The notes under the pieces were generated by a model. It worked only from the letters and a program-made list of their open reading frames with translations, was not told the DNA's origin and searched no databases. A program made the translations under genes and the position numbers. Of a DNA stretch of 52,606 nucleotides, positions 42,658 through 50,670 are shown piece after piece; positions within the stretch are counted from its first letter, which is position 1; each line of letters opens with the position of its first letter. Source of the DNA: Candidatus Acutalibacter stercorigallinarum (lineage in GTDB: Bacteria; Bacillota; Clostridia; Oscillospirales; Acutalibacteraceae); the NCBI GenBank assembly GCA_019112625.1, contig DXIW01000009.1:1-52606 (forward strand). The letters run 5' to 3'.

Positions 42658-43440
42658 CTACCGGAAGGCCTCCTCCACCGCCTGCCTCGCCTGCTCCAGC
42701 TCCTCCGTGCCACCGAAGTTGTCCCGGTACACCTCGGTGATCACCGCGCCCTGGTAGTGGAGCTCCTCCAACAGCGCCCGGAACCCCGCCAGGTCGAACG
42801 CCCCGGCCCCGGGGAGCAGGCAGGGCCGCCCCTCCCGGCAGTCGGAGAGATGCACGTGGCACAGCCGGTCCCCCATGGCCCGGGCCACCTCCTCCACGGG
42901 ATGGTCCATCATGCGGCACTGCTTCACATCCAGCACAAAGGCGCAGTCCTCCCCCAGATAGGCCCTCATGCCCTGTAAAAACGCCGGGTCGCTGGCCCGC
43001 AGGTTCCGCACGTTCTCCTGGGCGGGCCGGGCGCCGGTGTCCCGGGTAAAGTGGGTCATCTGCCCAAAGCGCTCCCAGTACTCCCGGTCGCTCAAAGCCC
43101 CGTGGCCCAGGGGCTGGCCATGGATGACCACATACTTCCCGCCCAGGTAGGCCGCGGCCTCGCAATACCGCCGGTAAAAGGCGAAGGCCTCCGCCGTGCG
43201 CCGGGGGTAATTCCCGAAGAGCAGGGAGGACTCCATGGCCGAGGTAAAGGGGTGCACCGAGGTAAACACCGCCCCATACTCATGGGCCCGGGCCTTCAGC
43301 TCCCGCAAAAAGGGGCGCTGCAGCTCGCTTTCGCAGTTGAGGAACACCTCGAACCGCCGGAACCCCAGCCCCAGCAGCAGGTCCAGCGCCCGCTCCGTCT
43401 CCATGGGGTACAGACAGGCCGTGCTGATGCCGGTCTCCAT
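42658..43440 (-). CDS. sugar phosphate isomerase/epimerase-like TIM-barrel protein
   Basis: Xylose isomerase-like protein of 260 residues. It contains FTSVHPFTS, YVVIHGQPL, FVLDVKQCRM (Asp), CHVHLSDCREG (His, Asp) and VITEVYRD (Glu), the usual metal-binding pattern of the family. The substrate is unknown, and it is distinct from the isomerase at 28062. GGAAAGGAGGGGG lies before the ATG at 43440. It follows the Imm-5-like gene by 25 bases and probably shares its promoter. Confidence 0.85.
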   Translation of the reverse strand: METGISTACLYPMETERALDLLLGLGFRRFEVFLNCESELQRPFLRELKARAHEYGAVFTSVHPFTSAMESSLLFGNYPRRTAEAFAFYRRYCEAAAYLGGKYVVIHGQPLGHGALSDREYWERFGQMTHFTRDTGARPAQENVRNLRASDPAFLQGMRAYLGEDCAFVLDVKQCRMMDHPVEEVARAMGDRLCHVHLSDCREGRPCLLPGAGAFDLAGFRALLEELHYQGAVITEVYRDNFGGTEELEQARQAVEEAFR

Positions 43441-43465
43441 GGTACCCCCTCCTTTCCTGTGATGA

Positions 43466-44008
43466 TCACCGCTTCATAAAATCCGCCCAGACCAGGTCCG
43501 CGCCGGGCTCCCACGCTTTCCAGTAAGCCAGGCGCTCCCGGTACCAGGCGGCCTGCCGCTCCACCGCTTCCCGGCAGCCGGGGAAGCCCAGCTCCAAGGC
43601 CAGGGCCGTCAGCTGGTAGACGGGCCCGCCCAAGGCGTGGCCCGCCGTGTGCACCACCGAGCAGGCCTGCCCCACCCCGTGGCACAACGCCCGCTCCACC
43701 GGGGAGCCCCACTCCTTCGCGCAGGCGTGGCAGTCCAAAATAGCCCGCTGGGCGGGGCGCATGGTGCACAGCCCAGCCCCCCACCGGCGGCTCTCCGCCA
43801 GGGCGGCGGCGGGCCGGGGGTCCTCCGGTCGGCGCCGGGCCAGCTCCGCTGCCATCTGCTCCGCCAGCTCCCAGGCCCACAGGGCCGCCGCCCGGTGGTT
43901 GGCGCTCTCCAGCTCCCGGGCCAGGGGCTGCAGCAGCTCGTCCCCGGGCCGGAAGAGCACCTGGTTTTTCCGGCGCAGCCGGGCCTGGGCCGTATCCATC
44001 CAGTCCAT
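43466..44008 (-). CDS. helical protein resembling Imm-5-like putative immunity proteins
   Basis: Protein of 180 residues, almost all helical. The pattern DPRPAAALAESRRWGAG, then a small-residue-rich helix with ARALCHGVGQACSVVHT-like sequence and HALGGPVYQL, recalls the Imm-5-like family as I remember it (DxRP and a later AxxAxAHxxxHAxGAxxY). Such proteins are called putative immunity proteins, but no toxin lies nearby. It starts at 44008 under a promoter that is divergent from the ABC-F gene. Family assignment is tentative. Confidence 0.6.
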   Translation of the reverse strand: MDWMDTAQARLRRKNQVLFRPGDELLQPLARELESANHRAAALWAWELAEQMAAELARRRPEDPRPAAALAESRRWGAGLCTMRPAQRAILDCHACAKEWGSPVERALCHGVGQACSVVHTAGHALGGPVYQLTALALELGFPGCREAVERQAAWYRERLAYWKAWEPGADLVWADFMKR

Positions 44009-44031
44009 GGGCCTCCCCCTTTCTCTGTTCC

Positions 44032-44060
44032 ATTATACCCAATGGGGTGGGCAGGCGCAA
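44032..44060 (-). promoter_or_regulatory. promoter of the Imm-5-like gene
   Basis: Minus strand TTGCGC, 17 bases, TATAAT. Its -35 box lies 6 bases from the -35 box of the divergent promoter. Confidence 0.72.
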
Positions 44061-44066
44061 CCCCTC

Positions 44067-44095
44067 TTGCAGGGAACGCCTTTTTCCGATATAAT
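44067..44095 (+). promoter_or_regulatory. promoter of the ABC-F-mutS-like-mtaB operon
   Basis: TTGCAG, 17 bases, TATAAT. A perfect palindrome GGGAGCGCGCTCCC (44117-44130) lies in the early transcribed region and could be an operator or a 5' hairpin. Confidence 0.75.
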
Positions 44096-44159
44096 AGATA
44101 GGATTGCAGACTTTCCGGGAGCGCGCTCCCCTGACGATATGAGATATGTGGTGACTGCT

Positions 44160-46100
44160 ATGGCGATCTTGACCGTAAACAACATCAAACAGAGCTTCGG
44201 AGAGGAGACCATCCTCGAGAATATCACCTTCGAGATGCAGAAGGGGGAACGGGTGGGCCTGGTGGGGGTCAACGGCTCGGGAAAGACCACCCTGTTCAAG
44301 GTCCTCACCGGGGAGTACACCCCGGACACGGGCTCGGTGGTCTTTGGCAAGGACACGGTGCTGGGCTATATGGAGCAGCACGTGTGCCGGGACTTTGAAA
44401 AGACCGCCCTGGACGAGGTGATGACCGTCTTTGCCCCCCTGCTGCGCATGGAGCGGGAGCTGGAGGACATAAACCAGCTGCTGTCCGCCCACCCCGAGGA
44501 GCAGGAGCTGGAAAAGCTCATCCTCCGGCAGACCCAATTAAACGACGCCTTTGTGGACGGGGGCGGCCTCACCTGCCGGTCCCGGGCCCGCAGCGCCCTC
44601 ATGGGCCTGGGCTTTACCGAGGAGCAGCTCGCAAACAAGGTGGGGGTGCTCTCCGGCGGGCAGAAGGCCAAGCTCCAGCTGGCGAAGATGCTCCTCTCCG
44701 GGGCCAACCTCCTGCTCTTGGACGAGCCCACCAACCACCTGGACATCCCTTCGGTGGAGTGGCTGGAGAGCTTCCTCACCGCCTATACCGGGGCCTATAT
44801 CGTCATCTCCCACGACCGGTATTTCCTGGACAAGGTGACCTCCCGCACCCTGGAGATGAAGGGCCTGGGGCTGGACTCCTACAAGGGCAACTACAGCCGG
44901 TATCTCGACCTGAAGGCCGAAAAGCGCCTGGCCGCGGAGCGGGTCTACGAGAGCACCCAGAAGGAGATCAAGCGCATCGAGGGCATCATCGAGCAGCAGC
45001 GGCGGTGGAACCAGGAGCGCAACTATGTGACCATCGCCAGCAAGCAGAAGCAGATCGACCGGCTGGAGGCCACCCTGGAGGAGCCCGACAAGGACCCGGA
45101 GGAGATCCGCTTCCAGTTCCACGCCAGCCGGAGAAGCGGCGACGACGTGCTCACCGCCGAGGACCTGTCCCTCTCCTTCGGCGGGCCCAAACTCTTCGAG
45201 CACGTGAACCTGGAGATCAAGCGGGGGCAGAAGGTGTTCCTCATCGGCCCCAACGGCTGCGGCAAAACCAGTCTGTTCAAGATCCTCCTGGGCCAGTACC
45301 GCCAGGACACCGGCCTGGTAAAGATCGGCGTGGGGGTGGACATGGGCTACTACGAGCAGTCCCAGCTCAGCCTGGACGACTCCAAGACCGTCATCGACGA
45401 GATCTGGGACCTGCACCCCCGCATGACCCAGACCGAGGTGCGCAGCGCCCTGGCGGTGTTCCTCTTCAAAGGGGAGGACGTGTTCAAGCCCGTGGGGGCT
45501 CTCTCCGGCGGGGAGCGGGCCCGGGTGCTGCTATTAAAGCTCATGCTCAGTAAGGCCAACTTCCTGCTGCTGGACGAGCCCACCAACCACCTGGACATCG
45601 GCTCCTGCCAGGCCCTGGAGGACGCCCTTTTGGGCTACGACGGCACCCTGTTCGTGGTGTCCCACGACCGGTACCTCATCAACAAGCTGGCGGACCGGGT
45701 GTACGTGCTGGGGAAAGACGGGGCCCGGCTCTACCACGGCAACTACGACGCCTACCTGGAGCAGCGGGAGAAGGAGCAGCAGGCCCTGCCCCAGGAGGAA
45801 AAGTCCCAGCCCAAGGTGAACCTGTACAAGCTGCGGAAAGAGCGGGAGAGCGAGCTGCGGAAAAAGCGCAGCGCCCTGGCCCGCCTGGAGCAGGAGATCG
45901 AGGAGAACGACAGGAGCCGGAAGGCCCTGGAGCAGCGCCTGGAGCAGCCTGAAATCGCCGCCGACTACGAGGCCGTCACCCAGACCTCCCAGGAAATCGG
46001 CATGCTCCAGGAGGTGGCCGAGGGGCTGCTGCTGCGGTGGACGGAGCTCTCTGAGGAATTGGAGGCCCTGGAGCGGGCCGCCCAGGAGCTGGACAACTGA
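44160..46100 (+). CDS. ABC-F ATPase (YdiF/Uup-like)
   Basis: Ribosome-associated type ABC protein of 646 residues with two complete ATPase domains. Domain 1 has GVNGSGKTT, LSGGQKAK and LLLDEPTNHLD; domain 2 has GPNGCGKTS, LSGGERAR and LLLDEPTNHLD. A charged linker and a C-terminal coiled coil (about 545-645) complete it. The ATG at 44160 gives the standard MAILTVNNIKQSFG start; the ATG at 44139 is possible since no strong ribosome site is visible for either. Both lie downstream of the promoter. The mutS-like gene follows by 11 bases. Confidence 0.92.
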   Translation: MAILTVNNIKQSFGEETILENITFEMQKGERVGLVGVNGSGKTTLFKVLTGEYTPDTGSVVFGKDTVLGYMEQHVCRDFEKTALDEVMTVFAPLLRMERELEDINQLLSAHPEEQELEKLILRQTQLNDAFVDGGGLTCRSRARSALMGLGFTEEQLANKVGVLSGGQKAKLQLAKMLLSGANLLLLDEPTNHLDIPSVEWLESFLTAYTGAYIVISHDRYFLDKVTSRTLEMKGLGLDSYKGNYSRYLDLKAEKRLAAERVYESTQKEIKRIEGIIEQQRRWNQERNYVTIASKQKQIDRLEATLEEPDKDPEEIRFQFHASRRSGDDVLTAEDLSLSFGGPKLFEHVNLEIKRGQKVFLIGPNGCGKTSLFKILLGQYRQDTGLVKIGVGVDMGYYEQSQLSLDDSKTVIDEIWDLHPRMTQTEVRSALAVFLFKGEDVFKPVGALSGGERARVLLLKLMLSKANFLLLDEPTNHLDIGSCQALEDALLGYDGTLFVVSHDRYLINKLADRVYVLGKDGARLYHGNYDAYLEQREKEQQALPQEEKSQPKVNLYKLRKERESELRKKRSALARLEQEIEENDRSRKALEQRLEQPEIAADYEAVTQTSQEIGMLQEVAEGLLLRWTELSEELEALERAAQELDN

Positions 46101-46111
46101 GGAGGAACCCC

Positions 46112-47722
46112 ATGATCGCCGCACTTTTTCTCCTCCTGCTGGTGCTGGCCGCCGCGGCCGGCATGGTGGCAGGAGGCATCTCCAATGGGAAAAAGCTGCG
46201 CCGGCGGGTGCTGGACCAGTTCGGCCGTCGGCCCCAGGAGGACTACCCCCTGGAGGACATTCCCGCCTACTGCCAGCTGGACTCCGCCCCGGCCATCGAC
46301 CACACCACCTGGACGGACCTGGACATGGACCTGGTGTTCCGGCGGCTCAACAGCTGCCAGAGCTCTGTGGGGGAGCAGGTGCTGTACGCCCAGCTCCACC
46401 GGCTCTCGCCCCCGGCCCGCTGGGAGGAGCTCCTCGCCCACCTGGAAGCTCGCCCCCAGGAGCGGGAGGCCCTGTGGCTCCAGCTGGCCCGGCTGGGGAA
46501 GCGCCGGGGCGGCTACAGCCTCCCCGAATTTGTCTTCTCCCCGGTGGAATGCCAGCTTCCCCTGGCGCCCCTCTACCCGGTGCTGGCCTGGCTGCCCCTG
46601 GCCTGTCTGGCGCTGGTGCCCTTCCTCCCCTGGGTGGGAGGCGGGCTGTTCCTGGTTTCTCTGTGCGGGAACGTGGCCCTATACTACCTGGGCAAGCGCC
46701 GGGTCCAGGGGGACCTGGACGCCCTGGGGGCCTTCCTCTCCCTGCTCTCCACCTGCCGGAAGCTGGAAAACACCCTCACCCTCCCCGCCCAGCGGGAGGA
46801 GCTGCGCGCCGCCCTCGCCCCCTTCCGTCCCCTGCTGGGCCGGGTGCCGGGGACGGGGGTCACCGGCGGGGCGGACTGGGAACTGTGCCGGGAGTATTTC
46901 CGGCTGCTCACCCTCCGGGACCTGCGGGTGTACCGCAAAGCCCAAAAGCTCATGGCCGCCCATCCCCAGCAGCTGCGAGCGCTGTTTGAGTCTGTGGGCG
47001 CGGTGGACATGGCGGTGGCCGTCCTGTCCTTCCGGGCCACCCTGCCCCAGTGGTGCCGGCCGGTGTTTTGGGAGGAAAACACTTACGACTTCACCGGCCT
47101 GTTCCACCCCCTGCTGCAGGAGCCCGTGGCCAACAGCGGCCGCTTTACAAAAGACGTGCTCCTCACCGGCTCCAACGCCTCAGGGAAGTCCACCTTCTTA
47201 AAAGCCCTGGCGGTCAACGCCATTTTAGGGCAGAGCCTCCTCACCTGCGCCGCGGAGGGCTGCGGCTTCCGGCCGGGGCCGGTGCTCACCTCCATGGCGG
47301 TCAAAGACGACATCTCTGCCGGGGAGAGCTACTTCATGGCGGAGGTGCGCTCCCTCAAGCGCCTCACCGACGCCGCCCGGCTGGGGGGCTGCCTGCTGTT
47401 CATCGATGAGATCCTCCGGGGCACCAACACCGGGGAGCGCCTGGCCGCCAGCCAGGCGGTCTTAGAGGAGCTCCACCGCCGGGACTGCCTGTGCGTGGCC
47501 GCCACCCACGACCGGGAGCTGACCTGGCGCCTGGCCGGCGCCTACCGCAACTACCACTTCCAGGAGACCCTGACCGCCGAAGGCGTCCAGTTCGACTACG
47601 CCCTGCGGGACGGCCCCGCCAACACCCAAAACGCCATCCGCCTCTTAGGGCTGCTGGGCTTCCCCCAGGCCACAGTCCGCCGGGCAGAGGAGCTGGCAGA
47701 ACAAGGAGAGGAACGCCCATGA
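46112..47722 (+). CDS. membrane-anchored MutS-like ATPase
   Basis: Protein of 536 residues with a MutS domain V ATPase at its C-terminus: Walker A GSNASGK359ST and Walker B CLLFIDEILRGTNT, then ATHDREL. One helix at residues 2-22 and a further hydrophobic pair at about 150-190 place it in the membrane. The DNA mismatch-binding domain I of classical MutS is absent, so mismatch repair is unlikely. GGAGGAACCCC precedes the ATG. Its stop overlaps the mtaB start (ATGA). Its cellular role is not known to me. Confidence 0.88.
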   Translation: MIAALFLLLLVLAAAAGMVAGGISNGKKLRRRVLDQFGRRPQEDYPLEDIPAYCQLDSAPAIDHTTWTDLDMDLVFRRLNSCQSSVGEQVLYAQLHRLSPPARWEELLAHLEARPQEREALWLQLARLGKRRGGYSLPEFVFSPVECQLPLAPLYPVLAWLPLACLALVPFLPWVGGGLFLVSLCGNVALYYLGKRRVQGDLDALGAFLSLLSTCRKLENTLTLPAQREELRAALAPFRPLLGRVPGTGVTGGADWELCREYFRLLTLRDLRVYRKAQKLMAAHPQQLRALFESVGAVDMAVAVLSFRATLPQWCRPVFWEENTYDFTGLFHPLLQEPVANSGRFTKDVLLTGSNASGKSTFLKALAVNAILGQSLLTCAAEGCGFRPGPVLTSMAVKDDISAGESYFMAEVRSLKRLTDAARLGGCLLFIDEILRGTNTGERLAASQAVLEELHRRDCLCVAATHDRELTWRLAGAYRNYHFQETLTAEGVQFDYALRDGPANTQNAIRLLGLLGFPQATVRRAEELAEQGEERP

Positions 47723-49008
47723 ACGTAAAATTCATCACCCTGGGCTGCAAAGTGAACCAGGTGGAGTCCGAGGCCATGCGGGAGGCGCTGCTGGCCGGCG
47801 GTTTCCAGGAGGCCGCCGAAGGCCAGACCGCCGACGTGGTGGTGGTCAACTCCTGCACCGTCACCGCCGTAAGCGACCAGAAAGCCCGCCAGGCCCTGCG
47901 CCGGGAGAAGAAGCGGAACCCCGGGGCGGTGGCGGTGCTCACCGGGTGCTGGCCCCAGGCCTTCCCCCAGGAGGCGGAAGACTTTTTAGAGGCGGACATC
48001 GTGCTGGGCACCACCCGCCGGGCCGCCCTGCTGCCCAAGATTTTAGAGTACCTCTCCACCAAGCAGCGCATTGTGGACATCGCCCCCCACGAGAAGGGGG
48101 AGAAGTTCGAAAAGCTCACCATCTCCGCCATGCACGGCCGCACCCGGGCTTTTCTCAAGATCGAGGACGGCTGTGACCGGTTCTGCTCCTACTGCATCAT
48201 CCCCTATGCCCGGGGCCGGGTACGCTCCAAGCCCCTGGAGGACATCAAAGCCGAGGCCGCCCTGCTGGGGGACCACGGCTACCGGGAGGTGGTGCTCACG
48301 GGCATCAACCTGCCCGCCTACGGCAAGGACCTGGGTCTGCACCTCTGCGACGCGGTAGAGGCCGCCTGCGCCGCCCCCGGCATCGCCCGGGTGCGGCTGG
48401 GGTCTCTCGAGCCGGAGCAGCTCACCCCGGGGGTCATCGCCCGCATGGCAAAACAGGAAAAGCTGTGCCCCCAGTTCCACCTCAGCCTCCAGTCCGGCTG
48501 CGACACCACCCTAAAGCGCATGAACCGCCACTACACCACCGCGGAGTACCGGCAGATCGTCCGCAACCTGCGCCAGGCCTTCCCCAACTGCGCCATTACC
48601 ACCGACATCATGGTGGGCTTTGCCGGGGAGACGGAGGAGGAGTTTGCCGCCTCCCTGGCCTTTGCCAAAGAGATCGCCTTTGCCAAGGTCCACGTGTTCG
48701 CCTACTCCCGGCGGCCCGGCACCCGGGCCTACAACATGCCGGCCCAGGTGACCAACAAGGTGAAGGAGGACCGCAGCCGGCAGATGATCGCCGCCACCCT
48801 GGCCACCCAGCGCGATTTCTTCGCCGCCCAGGTGGGCCGGGTGGAGGAGGTGCTCTTTGAGCAGGAGCGGGAGAAAAACGTGTACGAGGGCTATACCAGA
48901 AACTACACCCCGGTGCGGGCGGCCAGCGCTGTGCCCCTCCAGGGCCAGGTGCTGCCGGTGGAGATCACCCAGGTCCTGGAGGACTGCTGCCTGGGCAGGC
49001 TGGTGTGA
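47719..49008 (+). CDS. mtaB: tRNA (N6-threonylcarbamoyladenosine 37) methylthiotransferase MtaB
   Basis: Radical SAM enzyme of 429 residues that adds a methylthio group to t6A37 of tRNAs. It has the N-terminal UPF0004 domain with cluster cysteines (LGCKVNQ, NSCTVT and TGCW), the radical SAM motif CDRFCSYCIIPYARG and a C-terminal TRAM-like domain (VEEVLFEQ to PVEITQV). The ATG at 47719 overlaps the MutS-like stop. The frame is open upstream, but that part lies inside the preceding gene. E7 begins 8 bases after the stop. Confidence 0.94.
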   Translation: MNVKFITLGCKVNQVESEAMREALLAGGFQEAAEGQTADVVVVNSCTVTAVSDQKARQALRREKKRNPGAVAVLTGCWPQAFPQEAEDFLEADIVLGTTRRAALLPKILEYLSTKQRIVDIAPHEKGEKFEKLTISAMHGRTRAFLKIEDGCDRFCSYCIIPYARGRVRSKPLEDIKAEAALLGDHGYREVVLTGINLPAYGKDLGLHLCDAVEAACAAPGIARVRLGSLEPEQLTPGVIARMAKQEKLCPQFHLSLQSGCDTTLKRMNRHYTTAEYRQIVRNLRQAFPNCAITTDIMVGFAGETEEEFAASLAFAKEIAFAKVHVFAYSRRPGTRAYNMPAQVTNKVKEDRSRQMIAATLATQRDFFAAQVGRVEEVLFEQEREKNVYEGYTRNYTPVRAASAVPLQGQVLPVEITQVLEDCCLGRLV

Positions 49009-49015
49009 CGTGCCC

Positions 49016-49104
49016 CGCGCCCTCTCCGTCCCGGCAAAGCCGTGACCTACGCCCCAGCAAGCTGGGGCGTAGGCTTCGCCTACGGCGAAGCGGGAGAGGG
49101 CGCG
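49016..49104. repeat. cloverleaf element E7 (89 bp)
   Basis: The closing stem CGCGCCCTCTCC (49016-49027) pairs perfectly with 49093-49104. Hairpins are 49028-49046 (7 of 8 bp, loop AAA), 49047-49072 (12 bp, loop AA) and 49073-49091 (8 bp, loop TAC). One base is free. Eleven bases of the arm (GCGCCCTCTCC) are the same as in E2. Confidence 0.92.
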
Positions 49105-49175
49105 CGAGCCAAGCCTCGCTCACGCTCAGCTTACTCGGTCAAAAATCCTAGAGAGGATTTTTGCGTGCGAGCCAA
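49104..49175. repeat. hairpin flanked by a 9-bp direct repeat
   Basis: GCGAGCCAA occurs at 49104-49112 and 49167-49175. Between them lie CTCGCTCACGCTC, close to a motif in the 28931 repeat, and a perfect 9-bp hairpin (AAAAATCCT/AGGATTTTT, 49141-49162). The rest of 49176-49306 has no gene; a weak TTGTAA (49225) may be part of the MFS promoter. Confidence 0.55.
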
Positions 49176-49306
49176 ATCCTGTTCCTCCCCCCTCCCGAAA
49201 AACAAAACTTTTTACCCAAACCTATTGTAAATCTAACAGGGATATGCGAAGATAGTAGTGACAAGCAAAGAACCCGCGTCCCGCGGGAAAAGAGGGGTGC
49301 CTGCCT

Positions 49307-50602
49307 GTGGCAAAAAGCAGCGAGAAAAAATTCACCAAGACCGAAAAAAGCTGGATCCTTTACGACTGGGCCAACTCCGTCTACGCCACCAACATCATGG
49401 CGGTGCTGTTTCCCATCTACTTCGGCAGCGTGTGCCAGGCCGCCGGGGCGGACAACCTGGTGCTCTGGTCCTACGGCACCTCCGTCGCCACGTTCCTGGT
49501 GGCGATTCTGGCCCCGGTGCTGGGCTCTTTAGCCGACCACAAGGGCCACAAAAAGCGGCTGTTCGTGGCCTGCCTGGTCTTAGGCGTGGCCTTCACCCTG
49601 TTCTCCGCCCTCACCGACGACTACCGGGGCCTGCTGGTGGGCTACGTGGTGAGCCATATCGGCTTTTCCGGCTCCTGTTTGTTCTACGACGCCTTCCTCA
49701 CCGACGTGACCACCCGGGAGCGGATGGACCGGGTCTCCGCCTGGGGCTATGCCATGGGCTACATCGGCGGCAGCACTATCCCCTTTGTGCTGGCCATCAT
49801 CATCCTGTTCGTCATGGGCATGGAGAACCCGGTGGCCTTCAAGCTGGTCATCCTGCTCACCAGCGTGTGGTGGCTGGCGTTCAGCATCCCGTTCCTGAAA
49901 AACGTCCACCAGATCCACTATGTGGAGGCGAAAAAAGGCCTGTTCCGCTCCACCTTCCGGAACCTGTGGGCCACGGCCAAGGACATTTTCACCCAGAAGC
50001 GGGTATTTTTCTTCATCATCGCCTATTTCTTCTATATCGACGGGGTGAACACCATCATCTCCATCTCCACCTCCTACGGCACCACCCTGGGGCTGGACAC
50101 AGTGGGCATGATTCTGGCCCTGCTGGTCACCCAGATTGTCGCCATGCCCTTCTCCATCCTCTTCGGCAAGCTGGCGGGGAAGGTGGGCTCCATCAACCTG
50201 CTGTGCGGGTCGGTGGGCATTTACTTCGTCATCACCGTGGTGGGGTTCTTCATGGGCTTCAACATCGAGCAGAACCCCGGCAGCCAGTCCGCCCTGATGC
50301 TCTCCCAGGTGCTTTTCTGGTGCATGGCCTTTCTGGTGGGCACGGTGCAGGGGGGCATCCAGGCCCTCTCCCGCAGCTATTTCGGCAAGCTCATCCCCGC
50401 CGACCGCTCCAACGAGTACTTCGGCTTCTTCGACATTTTCGGCAAATTCGCCGCAGTCATCGGCCCCCTGCTGGTGGCGCTGTTCACCCAGTTCACCGGC
50501 CGGGACTCCATCGGCGTGATCTCCCTGGCCATCCTGTTCCTCATCGGCGGGGCCATCCTGCTGGCCGGGCGGAAGACCCTGTTCCGGACGGAGGAAAAAT
50601 AG
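49307..50602 (+). CDS. MFS transporter of the UMF1/Atg22-like type
   Basis: Membrane carrier of 431 residues with about twelve helices. The start WILYDWANSVYATNIMAVLF is the signature of the UMF1 (unknown major facilitator) group related to yeast Atg22, and a cytoplasmic GSLADHKGHKKR loop follows helix 2-3 as in MFS proteins. The transported compound is unknown. The start is GTG 49307 with AGAGGGG upstream. It is separated from mtaB by about 300 bases with E7, and is followed by a strong terminator. Confidence 0.88.
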   Translation: MAKSSEKKFTKTEKSWILYDWANSVYATNIMAVLFPIYFGSVCQAAGADNLVLWSYGTSVATFLVAILAPVLGSLADHKGHKKRLFVACLVLGVAFTLFSALTDDYRGLLVGYVVSHIGFSGSCLFYDAFLTDVTTRERMDRVSAWGYAMGYIGGSTIPFVLAIIILFVMGMENPVAFKLVILLTSVWWLAFSIPFLKNVHQIHYVEAKKGLFRSTFRNLWATAKDIFTQKRVFFFIIAYFFYIDGVNTIISISTSYGTTLGLDTVGMILALLVTQIVAMPFSILFGKLAGKVGSINLLCGSVGIYFVITVVGFFMGFNIEQNPGSQSALMLSQVLFWCMAFLVGTVQGGIQALSRSYFGKLIPADRSNEYFGFFDIFGKFAAVIGPLLVALFTQFTGRDSIGVISLAILFLIGGAILLAGRKTLFRTEEK

Positions 50603-50616
50603 GACAGAAAGCCCGA

Positions 50617-50655
50617 AAAGGGGCCGCTGCGGTGTGCAGCGGCCCCTTCTTTTTG
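50617..50655 (+). terminator. terminator of the MFS gene
   Basis: GGGGCCGCTGC pairs with GCAGCGGCCCC across GGTGT and is followed by TTCTTTTT. A shorter T run on the other strand may also serve the DUF4097 gene. Confidence 0.9.
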
Positions 50656-50670
50656 TGCAGATCACACTTT

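Noticed and set aside
43647-44159. Upstream extension of the second ABC-F protein
   Set aside because: It reads antisense through the Imm-5-like gene and across both promoters.
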